This document shows positions 1-8,695 of a stretch of 38,424 bases of DNA, one piece after another. This DNA comes from JANRLJ01 sp034437895 (GTDB lineage: Bacteria; Chloroflexota; Anaerolineae; Aggregatilineales; Phototrophicaceae), in assembly GCA_034437895.1 (NCBI GenBank), contig DAOTTO010000495.1, forward strand, positions 1 to 38,424, read 5' to 3'. The position numbers were made by a program, and so were the translations under genes. How positions within the stretch are numbered: position 1 is the first letter of the stretch; every line of letters begins with the position of its first letter. The notes below the pieces were generated by a model, which worked only from the letters and a program-made list of their open reading frames with translations, had not been told where the DNA came from and did no database searches.

Positions 1-869
1 CTTTCCACCCATTTAAAGCCCATCGCCTTGCCGATTTCGATAAAGCGGTCAAATTCTTCCGGCAGATAAAAACGCTCTACCGCGAGGTGGCTTTTGCTCG
101 GCTGGAGATACTGCCCGATGGTCAAAATATCCACGCCGCGATCTGCTAAATCTTGCATCACTTGGGTGACTTCATCAAATGTTTCGCCCAAGCCGACCAT
201 AATGCCGCTTTTCGTCAGCACCAGCGGATCCATCTTCTTAGCATTTGCGAGCGTCTTCATCGCCCAGTCGTAATTGTCCTGCGGCTGCACTTTTTTGAAC
301 AGGCGCGGCACAGTTTCGACATTGTGATTCAGAATTTCCGGCTGGGCATCCATCACAATTTTGAGCGCGGCTTCATTACCTTTAAAGTCGGGAATCAACA
401 CTTCGATGCTGCATCCCGGCTGCAATTGGCGGATGCGTTTAATCACCATCGCAAAGATCGGTGCGCCGCCGTCGGCGCGTTCATCGCGGTTGACGCTGGT
501 GATGACGACATGGCGCAAGCCCATTGCCCGCACACTTTCCGCGATTCGGTTCGGTTCTGCCCAATCCAACGGACTCGGACGACCTGTTTTAATATCACAG
601 AAGCCGCAGGAACGGGTACAGGTATCGCCCATCATTAGAAATGTCGCTGTGCCGCGTCCCCAACATTCGCCGATATTGGGACATTGGGCTTCTTCGCAGA
701 CGGTATGAAGCGTTTTGCTCCGCATCAATTCATGGACTTTTTCATATTCTGCGCCGCTCGGTGCTTTCACTTTAATCCAGGGCGGACGGCGGCGGGGATG
801 CTGTGGGTCGGGTTCCCAGCCTTTGGGATCGGCGATGGGAATGGCATTGAGGTCGATTAAATCAGTCAC
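1..869 (-). CDS. lipA: Lipoyl synthase LipA (3' end cut by window)
   Basis: Radical SAM enzyme that inserts two sulfurs into octanoyl chains on E2/GcvH proteins to make lipoate. Reading leftward from a GTG at 869, with a GGAG about ten bases upstream, the frame stays open to the window edge, giving about 289 codons. Both iron-sulfur clusters are visible: the LipA-specific auxiliary site CEEAQCPNIGEC and the radical SAM site CTRSCGFC (CX3CX2C), followed by VITSVNRDERADGG. The last readable residues, AMGFKWVE, match the segment just before the family's C-terminal RSSY region, so perhaps 20-30 residues are missing only because the window ends. The gene lies 34 bp downstream of a membrane-protein operon on the same strand and may be read through from it. 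Function is very sure; the GTG start is likely but not proven. Confidence 0.96.
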   Translation of the reverse strand, partial: MTDLIDLNAIPIADPKGWEPDPQHPRRRPPWIKVKAPSGAEYEKVHELMRSKTLHTVCEEAQCPNIGECWGRGTATFLMMGDTCTRSCGFCDIKTGRPSPLDWAEPNRIAESVRAMGLRHVVITSVNRDERADGGAPIFAMVIKRIRQLQPGCSIEVLIPDFKGNEAALKIVMDAQPEILNHNVETVPRLFKKVQPQDNYDWAMKTLANAKKMDPLVLTKSGIMVGLGETFDEVTQVMQDLADRGVDILTIGQYLQPSKSHLAVERFYLPEEFDRFIEIGKAMGFKWVE

Positions 870-903
870 GGTAACAATACTCCACAAAGTCGGACAATCC
901 TTA

Positions 904-1767
904 TTATATCAATGGGCGAGTCGGAGAGTCCAGCACGACAGTCTCATTTGGATAGGCAGTAGGGTTTATTTGTTCGTGTGCTTCATCCTGAGTGCTGTTA
1001 AGCCGCGCAATGACCTGCCGCCATAAGATAATCAACATGACTTCGCGCAGGCTACATAATAGAATGACTAGAAAACTGAGGATGATCGCGCCGACCAGTA
1101 CATCATTCTTGTCCAGCGCATCATAAAATGTCGGCGACAGGGCAAAGGTAACAATTCCTGTGACGGCATACATGCCAATTTGCACCCCACCAAATAATCC
1201 GACTGCTGTCAGGCGGACGTTAGAACGGTCATCGCTGATGGTGGGTGCGAGCAATCCAGCGAGAAGCCCCGCCGCAATCGACTGATAGTGATCGACTAGC
1301 ATCACGACAATAACAGTCGCCCCGATCAATGGCATAAAGATGACACTGCGATAACCATAGGGAGAATTTCCGCCAACACTCGGAATGATGAAACTCAGCG
1401 GGACTCCAATCCGCAGCACCCACAGCCCGAAACTGTTGATGCGCGTATAGGCTTGGTTGCGATGAACACAGGCTGTACTCATGATCCAGTTTTGCCCAAA
1501 CTCGCCGCATGGGGTCAGATTCACCAGATCGTAATTGCCGCTGGATTTTTCTCGCACGATGGCGTGACTGATATTCATCGTCCAGATAAACCCGTAAGTT
1601 GTGCCGATCAGCAGCAGGGCAGGCAGCAAAATGAAGGGTGCGGCGAGGAGCGCTAACCCCCATGCGATACACGGCAGCGCGTCTAGTCGTCCCATCACAA
1701 GCCGTTGATAGAGGGGATGCTCAAGCGGGGGGTGACGTAACGCTCGCCAAAGCCGAATCGTAATCAC
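904..1767 (-). CDS. Polytopic membrane protein, paralogue B
   Basis: Hydrophobic protein of 287 aa with about six membrane segments. The GTG start overlaps the stop of the preceding gene as GTGA, which implies translational coupling. It is a diverged paralogue of the gene just upstream: both begin with an RLWRAL/LWRALFWP amphipathic stretch followed by EHPxYxRxV, both have an early double membrane segment followed by a charged loop (REKSSGNYDLVNLTPCGEFGQ here, KERQDGKFDLLGLAPSGITG there), and both end with a REVM...W...ARRL/ARL segment. The charged loop with a (G)xFDLL/YDLV-L-P-G pattern between membrane segments recalls ABC-2-type permease subunits, but no ATPase is encoded nearby, so this is only a resemblance. 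It is the last gene of the operon before lipA. Confidence 0.8.
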   Translation of the reverse strand: MITIRLWRALRHPPLEHPLYQRLVMGRLDALPCIAWGLALLAAPFILLPALLLIGTTYGFIWTMNISHAIVREKSSGNYDLVNLTPCGEFGQNWIMSTACVHRNQAYTRINSFGLWVLRIGVPLSFIIPSVGGNSPYGYRSVIFMPLIGATVIVVMLVDHYQSIAAGLLAGLLAPTISDDRSNVRLTAVGLFGGVQIGMYAVTGIVTFALSPTFYDALDKNDVLVGAIILSFLVILLCSLREVMLIILWRQVIARLNSTQDEAHEQINPTAYPNETVVLDSPTRPLI

Positions 1768-2660
1768 GCGCTAATTCTCGCAACCTCATTCAATTCTTTG
1801 AGGTCGCTTTCCAACCGCCGCGCCAGAAATCCCCATAACCAAACAATCATCACTTCGCGGGTGAGGTAAAATATACCTAACCGCACGAGGGAAATGACTA
1901 GATTCCCTTGCCAATCAAATACACCATTGAGCAGGAAAAAATTGATAAGCGCCACGACAATATACGTTAAAAATTGCAGCGCCAAAAATGCCCCAAGTGA
2001 TAATCCCCGCGCATCAAATTCAGCGCTCACATAGGTGGGGATAATCATACCGATCACGCTGCCGACGAGGATCGACTGAACCAAATCAATATAGAGCGCC
2101 GCGAGGATCAACAGACTGGAGAAATTGATCGGGGCATTAGAAATCACGCTGGTGCCGCTGTTGAGGATAATCGTGCCGAATAGGAAAAATGTGCCGACGG
2201 TCAGTACCAAGTAAGTACCCCGTGCAAAGTCTCTCAACTGCGTCATAAAAGCGCTGTTATGATAAATCGCGCTGCAAACTGCCCATGTCGCGCCGGTGAT
2301 GCCTGAAGGCGCGAGGCCGAGCAGATCGAATTTTCCATCTTGTCTTTCTTTGGTCAGGGTAGTGCTGGTTTTGATCGCGCAAATCAGGCCGCAGAGTGTC
2401 CCGACACTGACCATCAGCAGCGGTGCTAAGCACACAAGCGGAAGTACAATCAGCCAGCCGCCGGAGCATACAAGGAAGACCATCGCCGCACCTGCGAAAA
2501 AGCCCCACAACGGCGAACTGCGCCGGAATATAGATGGCATAATCATGGCATCGCGCATTTTGACAGTCACGATTCGGCGTTTAGAACGAACAATACGCCG
2601 ATAAATCGGATGTTCCACAAAAGGCCAGAACAGCGCCCTCCATAAACGCCATGTCATCAT
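1764..2660 (-). CDS. Polytopic membrane protein, paralogue A
   Basis: Membrane protein of 298 aa with about six hydrophobic segments. I place the start at the ATG at 2660, because it overlaps the stop of the propeller gene as ATGA; the reading frame stays open a little further up to 2678, but that extension lies inside the upstream gene. The N-terminus MMTWRLWRALFWPFVEHPIY matches the start of the downstream paralogue. Features seen are a basic stretch (RSKRRIVTVKMRD) after the amphipathic helix, a double membrane segment, the loop TKERQDGKFDLLGLAPSGITG, then four further membrane segments and a C-terminal LTREVMIVWLWGFLARRLESDL tail. The layout suggests an ABC-2-like permease half or a novel membrane family. 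The two may form a heterodimer, given duplication and coupling. No substrate can be named. Confidence 0.8.
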   Translation of the reverse strand: MMTWRLWRALFWPFVEHPIYRRIVRSKRRIVTVKMRDAMIMPSIFRRSSPLWGFFAGAAMVFLVCSGGWLIVLPLVCLAPLLMVSVGTLCGLICAIKTSTTLTKERQDGKFDLLGLAPSGITGATWAVCSAIYHNSAFMTQLRDFARGTYLVLTVGTFFLFGTIILNSGTSVISNAPINFSSLLILAALYIDLVQSILVGSVIGMIIPTYVSAEFDARGLSLGAFLALQFLTYIVVALINFFLLNGVFDWQGNLVISLVRLGIFYLTREVMIVWLWGFLARRLESDLKELNEVARISA

Positions 2661-3832
2661 TGCGGCGGTAAGCCCCAAGCGACCACATCAGGACTGCCCA
2701 AAGCTGGCGCAATTCCCGCGCTCAGTTGCGTGAATATACCATCGTCCCTATTTAAGGCCAGCAGCAAGTTACCTTCCTCATTCCCGTCGATGTTTGCGCC
2801 GAATGCAATATAAGCCCCATCTGGCGACCAGATCAAACGCGGCGGGACGGGTGTGTGCGTCGTAATGCCGAGATCACAGTAAACACTGATTTGGCGCGTT
2901 TCGACATCCAAAATATGGATAACGGCATTTCCTGTATCGACTTCGGGATTTTCACCCGTTAACGGGATGACCCAAAAAGCAATATAAGCCCCATCTGGCG
3001 ACCAGCTTAATTCGCTTACCGCCCGTCCGTTAATGCGTACAGCGCCGTATTTTGCTGTGAGATTCGTCCATTGGCTCGGCGCAGCATCACCGGGGCGAAT
3101 GGCAAAAATTTCGCTGCTTATACTGTCTGAATTTGCGTTCGGCGCGATATAAGCCAGCCACTCGCCATCTGGCGACCATGCCGCCACGTTAAAATACGTC
3201 ATATCAACACCCAATGCGATACTTGTTGCGTCTGCTTCGTCCCATGTCTCTAAATTAACCAACGAGCGCACGAACACATCTTCATTTTGCTCAACAAATA
3301 AACCCCATAATCCTCCCGGCTGAATGTTGACGATGCCTCGTGTATCCAACGGTTGGCGGCTTGCTTGGTTTTCACGTTGTAAATAGGCTTGGTGGTCGGG
3401 TGTCCAGATGAGCAGTGTCGTCGTTGACCACCAGCTTACCTCCGAAGCATAATCGACCAACGGGGTGCGCTCGCTGCCGTCAAGTCGCATTTTAGAATAA
3501 CTATTGGTCGCGTCTAAATAGGTGATCCAGCGGAAATCGGGTGAAAGATGACAGTGTGGGCCACAGGTATTGGTGTTTTCTAGCGGATAGCGCCTATCAC
3601 GGATGACATCGTAAACCCACAGTCTTATGCCGTCGAAAGTCGTTAGGATGAGGCCGTCAGATTGAAAATCTTCTCCACGCAATTGAATCGCTTCTGCCGG
3701 GCAGACCTGCCGAAATGTCGAGTTGGTTTGTGCTTGTGTCGGCAGACTTATTACAAAAAGTATCACCGTCACTATTAGCGGTACAAAATGGCGTACCTTT
3801 GAAATAATATTTGATCGCGTGATAATCGTCAT
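2657..3832 (-). CDS. Secreted PD40/TolB-type beta-propeller protein
   Basis: 391-aa protein starting at the ATG at 3832, which overlaps the preceding stop as ATGA; a longer frame to 3874 exists but would run deep into the upstream gene. The N-terminus (SKVRHFVPLIVTVILFVISLPTQAQ) is a signal peptide with a likely cleavage after AQA, so the protein is exported. The mature part carries repeated blades with the PD40 signature: HLSPDFRWITYL, WSPDGEWLAYIA, WSPDGAYIAFW and WSPDGAYIAFG. The same residues are encoded by near-identical DNA in three blades. PD40 propellers usually bind proteins or peptidoglycan-associated partners rather than catalyse. Its position between an unknown cytosolic-looking protein and two membrane proteins suggests it is the extracellular part of one membrane complex. 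Two CxxxC-like cysteines near the N-terminus (NTCGPHCHL) may form a disulfide. Confidence 0.85.
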   Translation of the reverse strand: MTIITRSNIISKVRHFVPLIVTVILFVISLPTQAQTNSTFRQVCPAEAIQLRGEDFQSDGLILTTFDGIRLWVYDVIRDRRYPLENTNTCGPHCHLSPDFRWITYLDATNSYSKMRLDGSERTPLVDYASEVSWWSTTTLLIWTPDHQAYLQRENQASRQPLDTRGIVNIQPGGLWGLFVEQNEDVFVRSLVNLETWDEADATSIALGVDMTYFNVAAWSPDGEWLAYIAPNANSDSISSEIFAIRPGDAAPSQWTNLTAKYGAVRINGRAVSELSWSPDGAYIAFWVIPLTGENPEVDTGNAVIHILDVETRQISVYCDLGITTHTPVPPRLIWSPDGAYIAFGANIDGNEEGNLLLALNRDDGIFTQLSAGIAPALGSPDVVAWGLPPQ

Positions 3833-4605
3833 TGCTGTCCATTTTCTTCCATAGCGGGAAGCTGTATGTGCCACACATGGATGCGGCTGGGTAAGTCTCT
3901 ACCGCCGCCATCCGCGATGAAAATATGATCGGCATAAAGCAAACAGTCCATCGGGCGGTTGAGTGTGATTCCCGGCAGTTCTTCAAGCAGGTCTTCTACC
4001 AGTGTTTCGTTGGACGTGTCGCGGTGATGAAAATGCGCCCTGTAAATCACTTGTGTGTCGTAATCATACGTTTGTCCGCGTTCATCAAGTTTTGTCTCCG
4101 GCAGGGCGACTGCCAAACGTATTCGGCGGCACACGATGAAGAGGTTGGGACGGCTCAGGGGGATTTCCGCGAGGACATAACTTTCTGCCATGCCGATGAT
4201 AAACAACGGCGCTTCGAGCTTGAGCTGCTGCGCGAGCGTCATCTTGATCGCTACAGAAAGCGGTTTGACGACATCCATCACCCGTTCTGCCTCGCGCATT
4301 CCGCGATGACGTGGCCCCGCATAATTCAGCGTCATCGTATGCCAGCCGCGCTGCGGTTTGACCGCTTGCGATGGGAGTGTGATCGGTGTGATATGCTCGT
4401 TCATGCCGAAATTTTCATCCACAGTCTCCAAAAATTTGCCCTTAAGCGTGACCTTATGCTGCGCCACCCACGCATCAGCACTGTAAATTTCTTCAATATA
4501 GAGGATTATCCCGTGTGTGGCATCCTGATATGCCCCCAGCAAAGAACAATCTTCCTGATGTTTAAGGACAATTGAAGTTAGGTAAGTGAGCGTTGGGATC
4601 GTCAT
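3829..4605 (-). CDS. Unrecognised protein, first gene of membrane operon
   Basis: 258-aa protein without signal peptide or membrane segment. I do not recognise a domain. The middle contains a PRHRGMREAERVMDVVKPL stretch and an RPNLFIVCRRIRLAVALPE strand. The C-terminal 30 residues (YADHIFIADGGGRDLPSRIHVW) look like a short beta motif similar to those in propeller-like proteins. The next gene starts inside its stop codon (ATGA), so it is probably the lead cistron of a four-gene operon with the propeller and the two membrane proteins. The start at 4605 is an ATG followed by TIPTLTYLTS; the upstream region lacks a strong Shine-Dalgarno. The promoter must lie between 4606 and 4690, but I cannot pick clear boxes. 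Confidence 0.75.
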   Translation of the reverse strand: MTIPTLTYLTSIVLKHQEDCSLLGAYQDATHGIILYIEEIYSADAWVAQHKVTLKGKFLETVDENFGMNEHITPITLPSQAVKPQRGWHTMTLNYAGPRHRGMREAERVMDVVKPLSVAIKMTLAQQLKLEAPLFIIGMAESYVLAEIPLSRPNLFIVCRRIRLAVALPETKLDERGQTYDYDTQVIYRAHFHHRDTSNETLVEDLLEELPGITLNRPMDCLLYADHIFIADGGGRDLPSRIHVWHIQLPAMEENGQQ

Positions 4606-4691
4606 TTTTTAGCCTGTCTAACAATGTTCAAACCCAAAAATAAAAAGGTTGTTATTCTTAACTTTTCTTACAGCGAAACCCTTATTCAGTG

Positions 4692-4700
4692 TGTTATAAT
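4692..4700 (+). promoter_or_regulatory. Extended -10 promoter box for the response regulator gene
   Basis: The sequence TGTTATAAT is a perfect extended -10 element (TGn followed by TATAAT) 57 bp upstream of the chosen ATG at 4758. No good -35 box sits at the normal distance, which is common for extended -10 promoters. It faces rightward in the gap between two divergent transcription units. Confidence 0.5.
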
Positions 4701-4757
4701 ACCTGATGAAGCATAATTTTCGCATTGGCAATGCAGTGTGAGTCAGGGGCTTTTGGG

Positions 4758-5432
4758 ATGCAACAATCAGCGTACACGCCTGTAGAATTTACCGATTTGG
4801 CGGAAGGTTTACCCAGTGCCTACGATGTAGAGCCTGTTAGCCCGCTAAAAACGACCACGCTTCCCGTTGTCGTCAGCGATACCGAGAAAGACGCGCCGCC
4901 TTCCGAAACAGGCATGGTGGCGACTGCCCATATCAACGCTGAAGGCCGAGATAATGGCGATATCCAAGACGCTTCGCATCGATCTGGCGAAACACAAACC
5001 ATGCCCATGCTGGATAAAGTTGTTTCTATCAGAAGAAATAACCCGCCCATTGTGTTGATTGTCGAAGACACCACCGAACTCGCGGAAATCATTCAGGCGA
5101 CGCTTGAACGCATGAATATGGTCACGGTGCATGAAACACACGGCATGAAAGCGCTTGCTAAATTTAATGAGATGAGTCCTGATGTGGTACTGCTCGACAT
5201 CAGCCTGCCAGATATGACCGGTTGGAAGATTATGGATGCCATCAAAGAGCGTCAGGAACAAGCGGGCAATCTTGGGCGGATGCCTGTTGTCATCGTTATT
5301 ACAGCGTATGGCGACCCAGCCAACCGTCTGGTAGGCAAATTGCAAGGTGTTTACAGCTATTTGATTAAGCCCTTTACCTCCGATGAAATTGAAAAAGTCG
5401 TCACGCAGGCACTTAACAGCGCAACCCGCTAA
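4758..5432 (+). CDS. Orphan response regulator, receiver domain only
   Basis: 224-aa protein. The start at ATG 4758 is preferred because AGGGG lies eight bases upstream; in-frame TTG 4725 and ATG 4731 are alternatives. The first 90 residues are low-complexity and acidic with no recognised fold. Residues about 95-220 form a CheY-type receiver: acidic pair E103-D104 (VED), phospho-acceptor D147 in VVLLDISLPDMTGW, T182 in VITAYGD and K204 in YLIKPF, so all catalytic residues are present. No DNA-binding or enzymatic output domain follows, so it acts through protein contacts. No histidine kinase is encoded in this window. Only five bases separate it from the downstream TPR membrane protein, so the two are very likely cotranscribed and may work together. 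Confidence 0.9.
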   Translation: MQQSAYTPVEFTDLAEGLPSAYDVEPVSPLKTTTLPVVVSDTEKDAPPSETGMVATAHINAEGRDNGDIQDASHRSGETQTMPMLDKVVSIRRNNPPIVLIVEDTTELAEIIQATLERMNMVTVHETHGMKALAKFNEMSPDVVLLDISLPDMTGWKIMDAIKERQEQAGNLGRMPVVIVITAYGDPANRLVGKLQGVYSYLIKPFTSDEIEKVVTQALNSATR

Positions 5433-5437
5433 ATTTT

Positions 5438-6484
5438 ATGAAGTTTTTTCATGAACGAGCAGCGTCTTGGATGCTGCTCATTTTATTTCTCCAAATTACC
5501 GCCCTCGTCCTTGTGATTTTCGCGCTGATTTTTCTTTTTTCTCGCGCCAAAACCTCGCTTGAAACACCTGCCGAAATTGCACGAAGCCGCCTCAGCGCCA
5601 ATATCAATGATGGGCGTTTTGTGCAAGCGCTTTATCAGATTGAAGCGCTTGCGTCAGTATCCGGTTGGACACCCACTTTGTATCGCCAAGTGGGGGATTT
5701 GCGCCTTCAGATGAATGATCTTTCCGGCGCGGCGATTCAATGGGAAGCCGCCCGTCGCTCCGGTAATGAAGATGATTTGGCGCTGGTGCGGCAGCTTGGA
5801 CAGACGTATCTTGAACTAGGGCGCTGGACGGAAACAGTGGATACTTTCGAGGCGCTGATTGAACTTAGTTCAGAAGATGTAGAAGCTAATTATCAGCTTG
5901 GTCTGCTGCTCGCGGCGAGTGACCCGATCAGCGCGGAAGCACATCTTCGAGTCGTTGTCGATAACGACGATTATGGGCAGGTCGCGCGCGCGTTGGTGCG
6001 TCTGTTCGTCACGAATCCAGCCGAGCCTCTTATCAGTATGCAGGTAGGGCGGCTGCTGGCGGATTATGAACTTTGGCTTTATGCCGAACAAGCCTTCAAT
6101 TATGCAGCGGTGGTGACGACTCCTAACCCTGAAGCGCTGGCTTATCTTGGCTTATCACGGGAGCGACAAGGTAAAGATGGCGCGGTGTGGATTGAACAAG
6201 CGCTTACCCTTGCACCGGATAGCCCACAAGTTTTGTATGTATGGGGGCTGCACCTACGCACATTGAATGACACTATCGGCAGCCTGAATGCCTTAATCGA
6301 GGCGACCTCGCTAGACCCGAATAATCCGGCCTTTTATGCTGAACTCGGCAGCGCTTATCGCTTGGTCGGTGATTTAAACAGTGCTGAATATTGGCTTAAA
6401 ATCGCAGTTGAAATTTCGCAGCAAGACCCTGTCTTTCAGCAGCTTCTTGACCAGTTCTACACCGAAACTGGCCTTAATCCTTAA
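5438..6484 (+). CDS. Membrane-anchored TPR protein
   Basis: 348-aa protein with an N-terminal membrane anchor (residues about 11-36, WMLLILFLQITALVLVIFAL) and then helical repeats over the rest of the chain. TPR-like units are readable, for example LYRQVGDLRLQMNDLSGAAIQWEAA, LVRQLGQTYLELGRWTETVDTFEAL, ALAYLGLSRERQGKDGAVWIEQAL and FYAELGSAYRLVGDLNSAEYWLKIA (parts only quoted in effect). Such proteins act as scaffolds for protein complexes. It starts five bases after the response regulator stop, without a visible Shine-Dalgarno, so its translation may depend on the upstream gene. The orientation of the repeat part, cytosolic or extracellular, cannot be decided from the sequence alone, although the few positive charges before the anchor favour an exported repeat domain. 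Confidence 0.82.
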   Translation: MKFFHERAASWMLLILFLQITALVLVIFALIFLFSRAKTSLETPAEIARSRLSANINDGRFVQALYQIEALASVSGWTPTLYRQVGDLRLQMNDLSGAAIQWEAARRSGNEDDLALVRQLGQTYLELGRWTETVDTFEALIELSSEDVEANYQLGLLLAASDPISAEAHLRVVVDNDDYGQVARALVRLFVTNPAEPLISMQVGRLLADYELWLYAEQAFNYAAVVTTPNPEALAYLGLSRERQGKDGAVWIEQALTLAPDSPQVLYVWGLHLRTLNDTIGSLNALIEATSLDPNNPAFYAELGSAYRLVGDLNSAEYWLKIAVEISQQDPVFQQLLDQFYTETGLNP

Positions 6485-6577
6485 TCTACAAGCCTACTTT
6501 GACGGTTTATGCTTACACTTGCAATTCGCCTATGTTAAAATGACGTTATTACGTCCAAATATGGGATCATTTCAATC

Positions 6578-7321
6578 TTGCGACGGCTCGTTATTTTTTT
6601 GACGCTCATCATTTTGTTGGCGGCGGCTTTTCAACTCAGTCGTTTAGTCCAGAATTGGCATTACGTCATCTCTGGCGAACCGGGTGAACTGCTGTATGCT
6701 ACCACGTTTGATACCTTTCCTAATGATTGGGAAGTGTATGATGAGCGCAATCTGGCGCAAATCGTCGGTGGTGCGATGCAAATTTATCTCGCTCAAGCCG
6801 GGCGCATCGTGTATTCGGCGACGAGACCCTATTTTGATGATTTTGACATCACCGTCGATACGCAAGCACTCTCCGGGGCGGAAGATAATGCTTATGGCGT
6901 GGTCTTTCGTCAGCGTGACCGGAATAATCTCTATGCCTTCCTCATCAGCAGCAACGGCTATTATAGCGTTGAACGTACCATTGACGGCAGCACCAAACCT
7001 TTGAGCCAATGGTTCGCCTCCGACCTGATTCGTCAAGGCTTAAACGCGGTCAATCGCTTGCGGGTTGTGGCGTTTGACAATCGTTTTCAGTTTTATATCA
7101 ATGGGGAGCGCGTAGACCTTTGCATTCCCGATAATCCCAACGCCGTCAGTACGATTGATATTCAAGGCGGGTGTATGGAAGGCCAATGGCTGGCAGCATT
7201 GACTGATGATAGTCTGCGTTATGGACGCTTGGCAGTAGGCGTAAAAGCGGATCCAAGCGTTGATATTACAATCGCGTTTGATAATGTGATCGTTTATGGC
7301 GCACAGCCGATAGCCAAATAA
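6578..7321 (+). CDS. Membrane-anchored beta-sandwich (concanavalin-like) protein
   Basis: 247-aa protein. The frame has no ATG upstream of the signal anchor, so TTG at 6578 (giving MRRLVIFLTLIILLAAAF) is the best start; ATG 6561 is out of frame. After the anchor, the chain reads as an all-beta domain with LYATTFDTFPNDWEVYD at the front, YGVVFRQRDRNNLYAFLIS in the centre, LRVVAFDNRFQFYINGERV, and a closing VDITIAFDNVIVYG strand. This is the pattern of DUF1080/LamG-like sandwich domains, which bind or cleave glycans; no catalytic residue can be assigned. Two cysteines (DLCIPDN, GGCMEG) may pair. The gene ends 10 bases before mtaB, so the two may be cotranscribed although their functions look unrelated. 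Confidence 0.78.
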   Translation: MRRLVIFLTLIILLAAAFQLSRLVQNWHYVISGEPGELLYATTFDTFPNDWEVYDERNLAQIVGGAMQIYLAQAGRIVYSATRPYFDDFDITVDTQALSGAEDNAYGVVFRQRDRNNLYAFLISSNGYYSVERTIDGSTKPLSQWFASDLIRQGLNAVNRLRVVAFDNRFQFYINGERVDLCIPDNPNAVSTIDIQGGCMEGQWLAALTDDSLRYGRLAVGVKADPSVDITIAFDNVIVYGAQPIAK

Positions 7322-7331
7322 GGAGTGTACC

Positions 7332-8639
7332 GTGAAAGTGCATTTGCGGATGCTCGGCTGTCGCCTGAATCAAAGCGAGATCGACATGATGGCGCGGCAG
7401 TTGCAAGCACAAGGGCATGAAATTGTTGATGCTGCGGAACAGGCGGATTGGTTCGTCGTCAATACTTGTGCTGTGACACAAGATGCGGTTCGCAGCAGCC
7501 GCCGTCTCGTGCGCGATCTTCATCACGCCAATACTGCCGCACAAATTAGCGTCACGGGCTGTTATGCTCAAATCGCGCCGGACGAAATTAGGACATTATC
7601 AGGTGTTGCGGCTGAAAGCATCCACATCGTCGATAATCATGGGAAAGATACGCTAGTCGAGAAAATAACCGGTGTGCGCGTTCAGCCCTTCGATCATGAG
7701 CCGATCAGCCGTGATGCACACCCCGGCGCGGCAGGTCGTACCCGCGCTTTCATCAAAGTGCAGGATGGATGTGATAACGCCTGTACATTTTGTGTGACGA
7801 CAGTCGCACGGGGAGCAGGGCGCAGTCGCTCGATTGGCGAAATCATGGCGGAGATTCGTGCGCTTCATGCCAGCGGTTATCAAGAGGCTGTTTTAACAGG
7901 CGTTCATCTCGGCAGTTACGGGTATGACTTGGGCGATCACGCAGGCTTAATCCATCTTGTCCGAGCGATTCTTGGCGATACTGATCTGCCGCGTTTACGC
8001 TTATCCTCGCTGGAACCTTGGGACTTAGCGCCGGATTTTTTCACGCTGTGGGATAATCCGCGTTTGGGACGGCATTTGCATCTGCCATTGCAAAGTGGCT
8101 GTGATGCGACATTACGCCGGATGGCTCGGCATACGAATCAAGTGGAATTTCGTGCGTTGATTCAGGCGGCGCGGACAGCTATCCCTAACGTCAATATCAC
8201 GACAGATGTGATTGTCGGTTTTCCCGGCGAGACTGATGAAGAATTTGCTGTCAGCACAGATTTTATCGCAGAAATGGCGTTTTCTGGTATGCACATCTTC
8301 CGCTATAGTAAGCGCCCTGGCACTGCCGCCGCCCGCATGAAAAATCATCTGGCGGAAGCCGTGAAGAAACAGCGCAGTTCCCAGCTTCATACATTGGCGG
8401 CGGCGATGGAAGCTGAGTTTGCACGGCAAGCATTGAATCAAACTGAAAATGTGCTGTGGGAAAATATCAGCGGCGTGACTCAGGACGGCTTCATCAATGT
8501 CGGGTATACTGATCATTATATTCGGGTACGTGCCGTTCATCCGCGTGTTCTCACAAATCATATCACGCCTGTGCAGATGGAGTCGTATGACGAGATGCTG
8601 CACATTATGAACGTAACGCCCATTTTATACCTGAAATAG
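7332..8639 (+). CDS. mtaB: tRNA t6A37 methylthiotransferase, MtaB type
   Basis: Radical SAM methylthiotransferase that converts t6A to ms2t6A at position 37 of tRNAs reading ANN codons. 435 aa, GTG start at 7332 with AAGGAG seven bases upstream. The N-terminal UPF0004 domain holds the three auxiliary-cluster cysteines C10, C46 and C77 (GCRLNQSE, NTCAVT, GCYAQ). The radical SAM domain has C147, C151 and C154 (DGCDNACTFC), then VLTGVHLGSYG and the substrate barrel with LPLQSGCDATLRRM and VIVGFPGETDEEF. A C-terminal TRAM-like region follows. The NQSE motif and the spacing of C46 and C77 fit MtaB better than MiaB or RimO. The gene precedes yqeY. All catalytic cysteines are present, so the enzyme should be active. 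Confidence 0.94.
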   Translation: MKVHLRMLGCRLNQSEIDMMARQLQAQGHEIVDAAEQADWFVVNTCAVTQDAVRSSRRLVRDLHHANTAAQISVTGCYAQIAPDEIRTLSGVAAESIHIVDNHGKDTLVEKITGVRVQPFDHEPISRDAHPGAAGRTRAFIKVQDGCDNACTFCVTTVARGAGRSRSIGEIMAEIRALHASGYQEAVLTGVHLGSYGYDLGDHAGLIHLVRAILGDTDLPRLRLSSLEPWDLAPDFFTLWDNPRLGRHLHLPLQSGCDATLRRMARHTNQVEFRALIQAARTAIPNVNITTDVIVGFPGETDEEFAVSTDFIAEMAFSGMHIFRYSKRPGTAAARMKNHLAEAVKKQRSSQLHTLAAAMEAEFARQALNQTENVLWENISGVTQDGFINVGYTDHYIRVRAVHPRVLTNHITPVQMESYDEMLHIMNVTPILYLK

Positions 8640-8671
8640 TCTAGGGGCGCGTTAAACTGCGCTTTTATAGA
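8640..8671. repeat. Degenerate GTAGGGGCG-type palindromic repeat / weak terminator
   Basis: Directly after the mtaB stop, TAGGGGCGCGTTAAACTGCG followed by CTTTTATAG forms a short GC stem with an AT loop and a weak T stretch. Its shape is close to the segment at 28434-28461 (TTAGGACGGGTAAACTTCGC then CCTATAAAT), suggesting decayed copies of one small repeat. It may also serve as a weak terminator for mtaB. Confidence 0.35.
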
Positions 8672-8695
8672 ACATAACCTGATAAGGACAAAAAC

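Noticed and set aside
904..2660. Assignment of the two membrane proteins as an ABC exporter
   Set aside because: No ATP-binding protein is encoded next to them and the likeness is limited to layout.
2810..3180. Three near-identical DNA segments with CCATCTGGCGACCA
   Set aside because: They encode the WSPDG part of successive propeller blades, so this is a coding repeat, not a separate DNA element or CRISPR.
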